A stretch of DNA of 64,000 nucleotides from Bacteroidales bacterium. GTDB taxonomy: Bacteria; Bacteroidota; Bacteroidia; Bacteroidales; UBA3663. Of this stretch, positions 10,362 through 20,333 are shown piece after piece. The notes under the pieces are model-generated. The model was not told the origin of the DNA, ran no database searches, and saw only the letters and a list, made by a program, of their open reading frames with translations. The stretch is taken from NCBI GenBank assembly GCA_024694125.1, contig JAILKE010000036.1, forward strand, positions 1 through 64,000, written 5' to 3'. The position numbers and the translations under genes were made by a program. The number at the start of each line of letters is the position of its first letter. The first letter of the stretch is position 1.

Positions 10362-11177
10362 ATGAAAATCAATCGAATTTTGCCATCAACATTAGTATGC
10401 CTCTCTATGGCAAGCCTGTTTGTTGGCTGTTATGATGAATATGATGATTATGAAGTTGGCGATGCTGCAAGTCAGTATAATGTAACTTTCGCTACAGCAT
10501 CGGATATTGTTGCAGCCAAGAGTGATAACGGGTGCACAGTCACCCTGCAACGTCCCAGCTCAGAGGCTGCCAGCGCACTTACGGTCGAACTTGATGTCCT
10601 GATCAGTGAGATTGCTTTCGATATTCCTAAGACGGTAACTTTCGCAGCCGGTGACACTTTGGCCGACCTCGTAATCACGTTTCCTGCCGATATGGAATTG
10701 AATGTCCCTTACTCCATTGAGCTAGAGATTGATGATGACTACACCAACCCATATTTGGCCCAGGAGTCTATTTCTAAACTTTATACCACTATCAGCAAGG
10801 AGGATTTTGATACGTATGCTGCAGTTACCTTCGTCGATGGATTCTGGTATGGTGAGGAGGAGTGCGAGTGGAATGCTACTGTAGAGTATTCACCTGCCCT
10901 CGATATATATCGTGTCAAGGATGCTTACTATACATCTAATCCTCTCTATTTTGCATGGGATAAGGAGGCTGGTACTGTCTCTCTTGTCGCTTCTGATGGT
11001 ACTGCAACTAAGAAATGGGTTACAGGTCTCGTAGATGATGATTATGGCGCTTTAACTGCAGTATATGTCAGTGGTGAATATGTAGCAGCGTCTAAGTCTA
11101 TCGAATTCCTCTTCTCATGGACAGTTTCTGATGGCTCGTTCGGCAAGTATCCTGTTTCTTTGGTATTCGCTGAATAA
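10362..11177 (+). CDS. hypothetical lipoprotein associated with SusC/D
   Basis: Signal peptide with VGC lipobox; follows SusD. Confidence 0.65.
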   Translation: MKINRILPSTLVCLSMASLFVGCYDEYDDYEVGDAASQYNVTFATASDIVAAKSDNGCTVTLQRPSSEAASALTVELDVLISEIAFDIPKTVTFAAGDTLADLVITFPADMELNVPYSIELEIDDDYTNPYLAQESISKLYTTISKEDFDTYAAVTFVDGFWYGEEECEWNATVEYSPALDIYRVKDAYYTSNPLYFAWDKEAGTVSLVASDGTATKKWVTGLVDDDYGALTAVYVSGEYVAASKSIEFLFSWTVSDGSFGKYPVSLVFAE

Positions 11178-11200
11178 ACTGCTTGGAAATAATATTTTAT

Positions 11201-11237
11201 GCGGGAATGAGACCTCACGGTTTCGTTCCCGCTTTTC
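11201..11237 (+). terminator. Rho-independent terminator after SusC/D locus 1
   Basis: GCGGGAATGAGA...TTTCGTTCCCGC followed by TTTTC. Confidence 0.75.
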
Positions 11238-11361
11238 TATCCGTATTACTCTTTTTTTAGATGTTCTGCAGCTTCGTCGCAATTATTTCTTGTTTTGTAG
11301 TTCTCTGTCTTTATCATTTTTACCCTCTTTTTCCGCTTTACATGATTTTCTGTATCAAAAA

Positions 11362-11393
11362 TTTGGTGATTTAGAGATAAATGATTAACTTTG
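11362..11393 (+). promoter_or_regulatory. Bacteroidetes-type promoter (TTTG-N20-TAACTTTG) of the thiamine operon
   Basis: TTTG at 11362-11365, TAACTTTG at 11386-11393, about 15 nt before the riboswitch. Confidence 0.75.
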
Positions 11394-11406
11394 CGGTCGA
11401 AAAAAT

Positions 11407-11490
11407 AACTCGGGGTGCTGAGGCCAGCGGGCCGAAGCTGAGATTATACCCATAGAACCTGATGCGGGTAATGCCGTCGTAGGAAGAAGC
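11407..11490 (+). ncRNA. TPP (THI element) riboswitch
   Basis: GGGGTGCT...GCTGAGATTATACCC...GAACCTGATGCGGGTAATGCCGTCGTAGGAA matches the TPP aptamer core; directly upstream of thi genes. Confidence 0.97.
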
Positions 11491-11537
11491 AAGCGCCACT
11501 TTATGTGGGTGCGTATTATATGAAAGGTATAGCCACT

Positions 11538-11574
11538 CGAGTAGCAGTCATACGGACTGTCTGCTCGTTTTTTT
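11538..11574 (+). terminator. probable expression-platform terminator of the TPP riboswitch
   Basis: CGAGTAGCAGTC-ATAC-GGACTGTCTGCTCG (one wobble, small bulge) followed by TTTTTTT. Confidence 0.7.
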
Positions 11575-11719
11575 ATTTTAGGCATACTGCTATTCAGATA
11601 TACTGACTGCGACACACCAATTCCCAAACCAAACATTATCCGTTGTCAGGATGGAGATTGAATCTTCGTCCCGGCTATTCCTGTTTATTCCCGAAACTCA
11701 AATCACAAATTTAATCCAA

Positions 11720-11917
11720 ATGAATATTCAGATCAATGGTAAAGAGACGGCAACCACTGCTGCTACTGTGGCAGAGTTGGCCGCCCAGATGCAGTTGCCC
11801 GAACAGGGCGTAGCCATAGCCGTCGGTAACCAGATGGTGCCACGTGCAGCATGGGCGGATACTCCGTTGGCGGAGGGCGCCCGCGTCACTATCATCAAGG
11901 CAGCCTGTGGTGGATGA
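11720..11917 (+). CDS. thiS: sulfur carrier protein ThiS
   Basis: 65 aa, ubiquitin-like, C-terminal GG; ATG 11720 chosen over 11651. Confidence 0.93.
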   Translation: MNIQINGKETATTAATVAELAAQMQLPEQGVAIAVGNQMVPRAAWADTPLAEGARVTIIKAACGG

Positions 11918-11965
11918 CATGCAGGTAGTAGTCCAATGAATCAATGACTGTCATCGAACGAACTA

Positions 11966-12631
11966 ATGAATAGTACAGAACAATACAAGTGGCGGGAGCA
12001 TCTGCCTATGTTGCAATTCATCTCGCATCACAACGAACGCTATGACTATCTCGATTCCATACGGCTGGCGCTCCAGGGCGGATGCCGTTGGGTCCAACTG
12101 CGCGTGAAGAAGGCCACCGATGCCGAGGTGCTGCCCCTGGCAGTGGAGGCACAACGTATGTGCCGTGAGGCTGGTGCCGTCTTCATCATTGACGATAGGG
12201 TAGAGCTGGTACAACGGCTAGGCGCCGATGGCGTTCACCTGGGCAAGGAGGATATGCCCATAGCCGAGGCACGTCGTGTGCTGGGTCCGGATTATATCAT
12301 CGGAGGAACGGCCAATACCATAGCCGATGTGCAGATGCACGCCGAGGCTGGTGCCGACTATATCGGTTGTGGACCGTTCCGTTTCACTACGACCAAGGAG
12401 CGTCTTTCGCCTGTCCTTGGCCTGGATGGTTATCGTCACATCATGGACCAGATGCGCCAGTTGGGACTCTCCCTGCCCGTGGTCGCCATTGGTGGCATCA
12501 CCGATGCCGACATCCTCGACGTACTCTCCACGGGTGTATCGGGCATAGCCCTGAGTGGAGCCGTGCTGCAGGCACCTGACCCAGTTGCAGAGATGCAGAG
12601 GCTGCTGGAGAGGGTAAAGGGTAAAGAGTAA
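11966..12631 (+). CDS. thiE: thiamine phosphate synthase
   Basis: VQLRVKKA, FIIDDRVELV, GVHLGKEDMP, GCGPFRFTTTKE, VAIGGI motifs. Confidence 0.95.
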   Translation: MNSTEQYKWREHLPMLQFISHHNERYDYLDSIRLALQGGCRWVQLRVKKATDAEVLPLAVEAQRMCREAGAVFIIDDRVELVQRLGADGVHLGKEDMPIAEARRVLGPDYIIGGTANTIADVQMHAEAGADYIGCGPFRFTTTKERLSPVLGLDGYRHIMDQMRQLGLSLPVVAIGGITDADILDVLSTGVSGIALSGAVLQAPDPVAEMQRLLERVKGKE

Positions 12632-12644
12632 AGAGTAGTGTCCC

Positions 12645-12684
12645 CTATAGAAACTATAGCAACTATAGTAACTATAGCTTCTAT
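12645..12684. repeat. 9-bp repeat CTATAGNAA x4
   Basis: CTATAGAAA CTATAGCAA CTATAGTAA CTATAGCTT. Confidence 0.9.
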
Positions 12685-12737
12685 CTCCTATCTTGTTTCT
12701 ATCGACTATAAATCAATCAAAATAAACATACACGACA

Positions 12738-13517
12738 ATGAAAAATCTTGTTATCGCCGGACGCGAGTTTTCGTCCAGACTCTTCCTGGGAACAGGCAAG
12801 TTCAGTAACAATACATTGATGGCTAAGGCCATCGAGGCATCACAGACAGAGATGGTAACTGTAGCCATGAAGCGAGTAGAGTTGGCCGACCGTCAGGACG
12901 ACCTGCTCACCCACATCACACAGCACCCCAACATACAGCTGTTGCCCAATACATCGGGCGTGCGCAATGCCGAGGAGGCAGTCTTTGCAGCCCAGATGGC
13001 GCGTGAGGCTTTCGGCACCAATTGGCTCAAACTCGAGATACATCCCGATCCACGTTACCTGTTGCCCGATTCGATCGAGACACTCCGTGCCACGGAGCAG
13101 TTGGTCAAGATGGGCTTCGTCGTCTTGCCCTACTGTCAGGCTGACCCAACGCTCTGCAAGCATCTGGAGGAGGCTGGCGCTGCTACCGTGATGCCATTGG
13201 CTGCACCTATCGGTACGAACAAGGGCTTGCGCATGCGCGACTTCCTGCAGATCATCATTGAGCAGGCCACTGTTCCTGTCGTGGTCGATGCCGGTATCGG
13301 AGCCCCCAGCCACGCTGCCGAGGCTATGGAGATGGGCGCCGACTGCTGTCTGGTCAATACCGCCATTGCCGTAGCAGGCGACCCTGTAGCTATGGCCGAT
13401 GCCTTCCGCCAGGCCGTCATCGCCGGTCGTCAGGCATACGAAGCCGGTCTGGGCGCCATCAGTGATTGTGCCGAGGCTTCCAGCCCACTCACTGCTTTCT
13501 TGGAAGAAAGCAAAATA

Positions 13518-13520
<3 letters not shown>
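12738..13520 (+). CDS. thiG: thiazole synthase
   Basis: [51 protein letters not shown] motifs. Confidence 0.97.
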
Positions 13521-15360
<1,840 letters not shown>

Positions 15361-15362
15361 CC

Positions 15363-16088
15363 ATGGCACTCTCGGCAACACAACAACAGCGTTATAGCCG
15401 GCACCTGCTGCTCGATGGCTTCGGCACCGAGGGGCAGGAGCGGCTGCTGCGCGCCAAGGTCCTCGTCGTGGGCGCAGGTGGACTCGGTTCGCCCGTGTCG
15501 CTCTACCTGGCGGCTGCGGGCGTGGGTACTATCGGCATAGTGGACGGTGACGAAGTGGCTCTCTCCAACCTGCAGCGCCAGGTGATACACTCCACCGCAG
15601 CAGTTGGTACCCCCAAGGTCGATTCCGCCGCCCAGCGACTCTCGGCGCTCAATCCCGACGTACAGGTCGAGAGGCATCCGGTCTTTCTCACTCCGGACAA
15701 TGCCGCACAGCTCATTGAGCCCTATGACTTTGTCCTGGACTGCACGGACAATTTCGTGGTCAAGTATCTGATCAACGACGTCTGCGTGCAGTTGGGCAAA
15801 CCTTTCAGTATGGGTGGCATTGCCCAATATTCAGGCCAACTGATGACGCACGTGCCGGGTACGGCCGATTACCGCTGCATCTTCCCCGAACCGCCTCACA
15901 CTGACTCTGCCCAACCGGTACAGCCTGCGGGTGTCCTGGGCAGCATAGTGGGCATACTCGGCACGATGCAGGCCACCGAGTGCATCAAGTACCTGACCGG
16001 CGTGGGCGAACTGCTCACCGATACGCTTCTCACGTTCGATGCGCGCGACTTCGAGATCAACAAGGTAGCTGTTGCAATTGATAATTGA
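15363..16088 (+). CDS. thiF: ThiF/HesA/MoeB family adenylyltransferase
   Basis: VLVVGAGGLGSPVSLYLAAAGVGTIGIVDGDEVALSNLQRQVIH; in thi operon. Confidence 0.92.
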   Translation: MALSATQQQRYSRHLLLDGFGTEGQERLLRAKVLVVGAGGLGSPVSLYLAAAGVGTIGIVDGDEVALSNLQRQVIHSTAAVGTPKVDSAAQRLSALNPDVQVERHPVFLTPDNAAQLIEPYDFVLDCTDNFVVKYLINDVCVQLGKPFSMGGIAQYSGQLMTHVPGTADYRCIFPEPPHTDSAQPVQPAGVLGSIVGILGTMQATECIKYLTGVGELLTDTLLTFDARDFEINKVAVAIDN

Positions 16089-16141
16089 TAATTGATAATT
16101 GATAATTGATAAATAATTGAAAAATATTGGCCCGCAAGTAA

Positions 16142-16220
16142 CCCTTTGTACTTTGTACTTTGTCCCCTTGTACTTTGTACATTGTCCCTTTGTCCTTCGT
16201 ACTTAGTCCCTTTGTACTTT
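16142..16220. repeat. CTTTGTACTTTGTCCCTTTGTAC repeat array upstream of thiH
   Basis: Direct reading. Confidence 0.9.
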
Positions 16221-16249
16221 AATTGGCCAATAATTAAACATTTTTTCCC

Positions 16250-17383
16250 GTGTTTACAGACGAACTTTCCAAAATAAGTTGGGACGAGACTACCGAGCGG
16301 ATAGCCTCCATGACCGACAATGACGTACGGCGGGCTCTCACCAAGACCCATTGTGACGTCAATGATTTCATGGCGTTGCTCTCACCTGCAGCAACACCTT
16401 ACCTCGAGACCATGGCGCGACTGTCGCGCCGATACACCGAAGAGCGTTTCGGCCGCACCATGTCGATGTTCATACCGCTCTACATCACCAATTCCTGCTC
16501 GAACTCGTGCGTCTATTGCGGCTTCCATCGCGAGAACCCCATGGCACGCACCATCCTCACCCCCGAGCAGATCGAGGACGAATATCGCGCCATCAAGCAG
16601 TTGGCACCCTTTGAGAACATCCTCCTGGTGACCGGCGAGAATCCTGCCAAGGCGGGCGTGCCCTACCTCGCCAAGGCCATCGACATTGCCAAGCGTTACT
16701 TCTCGAACATCAAGATCGAGGTGATGCCGCTGTCGGCCGAGGACTATGCCACCCTGACCCATCACGGACTGAACGGCGTGATCTGTTTCCAGGAGACCTA
16801 CCATCGCGAGAACTACAACCTGTACCACCCGCGTGGCATGAAGAGCAAGTTCGACTGGCGTTGCAACGGCTTCGACCGTATGGGTCAGGCTGGTGTGCAC
16901 TCCATCGGTATGGGTGTGCTGATAGGTCTGGAGCGTGAGTGGCGCACGGACGTCACGATGATGGCCTATCACCTGCGCTATCTGCAGAAGCACTATTGGC
17001 GCACCAAGTATTCAATCAATTTCCCCCGTATGCGCCCGGCGCAGAATGAGGGATTCCAGCCCAACTGCTTCATGACCGACCGTGAGTTGGCCCAGGCCAC
17101 CTTCGCCATGCGCATCTTCGACCACGATGTCGATATCTCGTACTCAACCCGCGAACCGGCCTACATCCGCGACAATATGTGCACGCTGGGCGTCACGACC
17201 ATGTCAGCCGGTAGCCGAGTCAACCCTGGCGGTTATCATACCTATCCGCAGGCTCTCGAACAGTTCACCGTCAGCGACGAACGCGCTCCACAAATCATCG
17301 ATGCCCGCCTGCGCCAACTGGGCCGTGAACCAGTCTGGAAGGATTGGGACGCATCGTTCGACCTGTTCCGCCCGGCATTGTAA
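16250..17383 (+). CDS. thiH: 2-iminoacetate synthase (tyrosine lyase) ThiH
   Basis: Radical SAM motif CSNSCVYCGF, YHRENYNLYHPRG; GTG start. Confidence 0.95.
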   Translation: MFTDELSKISWDETTERIASMTDNDVRRALTKTHCDVNDFMALLSPAATPYLETMARLSRRYTEERFGRTMSMFIPLYITNSCSNSCVYCGFHRENPMARTILTPEQIEDEYRAIKQLAPFENILLVTGENPAKAGVPYLAKAIDIAKRYFSNIKIEVMPLSAEDYATLTHHGLNGVICFQETYHRENYNLYHPRGMKSKFDWRCNGFDRMGQAGVHSIGMGVLIGLEREWRTDVTMMAYHLRYLQKHYWRTKYSINFPRMRPAQNEGFQPNCFMTDRELAQATFAMRIFDHDVDISYSTREPAYIRDNMCTLGVTTMSAGSRVNPGGYHTYPQALEQFTVSDERAPQIIDARLRQLGREPVWKDWDASFDLFRPAL

Positions 17384-17410
17384 AATAACCTCTCAACTGT
17401 ACAACCTTCC

Positions 17411-17947
17411 ATGACCATCGTCATAACTCTGCCAGATTTTGTGCCCGACGAGGCACGACGCATCGAGGCGCTCCTGCAGCGCGGCGATGTTGACCTGGTG
17501 CATATACGCAAGCCCCAGGCTACGGAACGTGAAGTGGCTCAGCTCATCGAGCAGATCCAGCCCGTGTGGTACGATAGGTTGGTGGTGCACGATCATCATG
17601 CTCTGGCGCTACGGTATGGGTTGCACGGCATTCACTTGAATGGGCGTCATCCCGTGCCGCCGCCTGCGTGGCACGGGGCGCTCAGTATCTCGTGTCACTC
17701 ATTGGACGAATTGGCTCGATGTCGCCAGCAGCCCTTTGCCTATATGAGTCTCAGTCCTATCTTTGACAGCATCTCGAAGCAGGGCTATCACTCGGCCTTC
17801 ACCGCCTCCGACATTGCTGCTGCCCGTGCTGAGGGTATCATTGACCAACGGGTCTTGGCCTTGGGTGGCGTCACCTTCGCTCGCCTCCCCGAGGTCCTCC
17901 GTATGGGCTTCGGCGGCGGAATGATACTGGGCGATGCGTGGAAGTAA
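17411..17947 (+). CDS. ThiE/TenI-family protein (second ThiE-like paralogue)
   Basis: VHIRKP, GIHLNGRHP, SPIFDSISKQGYHSAF, LALGGV motifs. Confidence 0.85.
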   Translation: MTIVITLPDFVPDEARRIEALLQRGDVDLVHIRKPQATEREVAQLIEQIQPVWYDRLVVHDHHALALRYGLHGIHLNGRHPVPPPAWHGALSISCHSLDELARCRQQPFAYMSLSPIFDSISKQGYHSAFTASDIAAARAEGIIDQRVLALGGVTFARLPEVLRMGFGGGMILGDAWK

Positions 17948-17965
17948 TCGTTAAAGTCTTTTTTA

Positions 17966-18076
17966 GGAAGTGACAAGGAATTGACAAAGAAGTGACAATT
18001 TTTTAAAGGAAGTGACAAGGAAGTGACAAAGAAGTGACAAGGAATTGACAGGGACGATACAAAGAATTGACAAGGA
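17966..18076. repeat. GGAAGTGACAA (11-bp) array, purine-rich strand on +, with GACAGGGACGATACAAA module
   Basis: Direct reading. Confidence 0.92.
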
Positions 18077-18195
18077 AGTGCCACCCAAGTCACGTCCATT
18101 GATACACTCCCCACGTTTTTTTGTATCGTCCCTGTAATTTCTATTGTTTTTTTGCATCGGCTTTTCCCCTTCCTTTAATTCCCATTAGTTTTTTC

Positions 18196-18310
18196 TATCG
18201 TCCTTGTCACTTCCCTGTCACTTCTTTGTCACTTCTTTGTCACTTCCTTTAAAAACTTCCTTGTCACTTCCCTGTCACTTCCCTGTCACTTCCTTGTCAC
18301 TTCCTTTAAT
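18196..18310. repeat. TTGTCACTTCC (11-bp) array, inverted relative to 17966-18076, directly upstream of thiD
   Basis: Direct reading. Confidence 0.92.
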
Positions 18311-18319
18311 TTTTTTATT

Positions 18320-19135
18320 ATGTCTATCATTCTTTCCATCGCCGGCAGCGATCCCTCGGCGGGAGCCGGCATCCAGCAGGACCTCAAGACCATAACCGCA
18401 TTAGGGGAGTATGGTGCAACTGTCATCACCGCCCTCACGTCGCAGAATACGATGGGCGTAGATGCCGTCATGTCCGTACCCGCCGATGTGGTATGTTCCC
18501 AGATGGAGTCTGTGCTGAGCGACCTGGACGTGGCAGCCATCAAGATTGGGATGGTGCCCAATGTCGAGGTGGCGCGTGTGGTGGCCGATAAGTTGCGCCG
18601 CTATCTGTCAGGGCACAGGGTGTCCGTGGTCTATGATCCCGTGATGGTATCGACCAGTGGGAGGGAGCTGATGACCACGGAGTGTGTGGAGTTCGTCCGC
18701 CAATCTCTTTTCCCCCTCTGCACCTTGGTCACGCCCAATCTGTCCGAGACTGCCTGCCTGTCGGGCATCCCCTTGGAGCAGCTCGATGGGAGTGAACCGC
18801 ACAATGACCGTAGAGAGAAGGCGGGGAAACTGCTCTCGGCCAAATGCGGTGTGGCGTTCCTGCTCAAAGGAGGGCACGCCCATTCCGCCCAGATGACCGA
18901 CCACCTCTATTTGCCCGATGGTACTGTCCATACCTACTCGGCTCCGCGCATAGAGAGCACCAACCTGCACGGCACAGGTTGTACCCTTTCGTCGGCCATA
19001 GCCACCTATCTGGCCAACGGCCACCCACTACCCGATGCCGTCCGTGCTGCCAAAGAGGTGCTGCAGCGCGCCGTGATTCAGGGACGCGACCTCCACATCG
19101 GTCACGGCAATGGTCCACTGTGGGTAAATAATTGA
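18320..19135 (+). CDS. thiD: hydroxymethylpyrimidine/phosphomethylpyrimidine kinase
   Basis: ILSIAGSDPSAGAGIQQDLKT, VYDPVMVSTSG, LHGTGCTLSSAIA motifs. Confidence 0.96.
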   Translation: MSIILSIAGSDPSAGAGIQQDLKTITALGEYGATVITALTSQNTMGVDAVMSVPADVVCSQMESVLSDLDVAAIKIGMVPNVEVARVVADKLRRYLSGHRVSVVYDPVMVSTSGRELMTTECVEFVRQSLFPLCTLVTPNLSETACLSGIPLEQLDGSEPHNDRREKAGKLLSAKCGVAFLLKGGHAHSAQMTDHLYLPDGTVHTYSAPRIESTNLHGTGCTLSSAIATYLANGHPLPDAVRAAKEVLQRAVIQGRDLHIGHGNGPLWVNN

Positions 19136-19448
19136 CAATTGATAATTTATAATTGATACTCCTCGATTAAAAAAATCCAAACTGTACGGTTAGAAAACGA
19201 ATAATATTTTATTTAATTTTTGAGAGAAAGCGAAACTTTCGAAATAAACGAAAACCTACGGTTTAAAAGTTGTGCGAAGATGATTTTCGCTTTTTTCGAG
19301 TTTTTCGTGTTCAAAAAAAATAAATTTTGCTTTCTAAAAATAATATTTTTTGCGTTGTTCATATCAACCGTACAGGTCGAAAAAATCTACAAATAGTGTT
19401 ATCGTACGAAGTTTACAATATCCATCTTCTGTGTCTATGCGTTCATAG

Positions 19449-19492
19449 TGCGATTGGTGTGCGATTGGAATGCGATTGGTGTGCGATTGGTT
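19449..19492. repeat. 11-bp tandem repeat TGCGATTGGTG x4
   Basis: Four contiguous units. Confidence 0.93.
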
Positions 19493-19997
19493 ATCCCAAG
19501 CCTATCGTACAATAACCGCAGGGCAATCGCGTTCCGAGCGAAATGCGATGGTGGCGTGATAATAGGCTTATGGTCGGTGCCAGGAAGGGTTAATGTTCAA
19601 TGGAGGTTTGGCTGCAGGGGTAATATAGCGCTTATGAATTTTCACTGAAGACATTATGCTATTGAATAACGGAAATATTCCTTGAAATGTATAATGATGC
19701 AATGAATATGCATTATTAATTTCGTTTAAATGTCATTTTGCCATTGATGTTCGATTTTAGATGCCAAAATATAGGTTTGTTTGATGTTTGATGAGGTTGC
19801 TTGCTAAAGGGAGAAAGAGGAGAGCGCAAATCATTTTGATGCTAAAAAGTGCAAAAATATGGTACATTTGATATTGATTAATCTATAGAAAGCCCGTTTT
19901 TGCTAAATGGAGTTTATAAAAATACTCTTTTTATGCTAATATGGACAATAGGTTAAAATTATATTGTTAAAAAATACTATAAAAATGCAAAATTGTT

Positions 19998-20005
19998 TAA
20001 CTTTG
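19998..20005 (+). promoter_or_regulatory. -7 element TAACTTTG upstream of SusC2
   Basis: Matches TAnnTTTG; gives an approx. 330-nt leader. Confidence 0.4.
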
Positions 20006-20333
20006 CATTGTTTTTTCGAACAAATTGGGTGTTTGCAATAGAAGTTGTTGACAAAAAAATTAGTATTGGAGCAAAAAGAAACAATGTCTATTTAAGGTTA
20101 TATTGGGTGTTCTTTATTTTCTAAACTATTTTTTTAGACTCAATTGGTAAGAATAGCAAGCCGGACGCTGCCAGCCCCAGCCGTCGGACTGGCTCATATA
20201 GGTTGCCATATCCGCTTCCACCGTTCATTCCAGCACAGTAAATGAAAGCGGATTGACAATAGAATTCGCTTACCCCAGATAAAATGAAAAGACAAAAAAG
20301 CATAACAAATAAACAAAACAACAACGATTAGAA

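Noticed and set aside
5483-11177. SusC/D locus 1 as a TPP-riboswitch-controlled thiamine transporter
   Set aside because: It lies upstream of the riboswitch, is closed by its own terminator at 11201-11237, and the thi promoter follows at 11362.
17966-18310. Possible CRISPR array
   Set aside because: Units of 11 bp with no unique spacers and no cas genes in the window. The arrays at 1-338, 47298-47382 and 53039-53104 also lack spacers.
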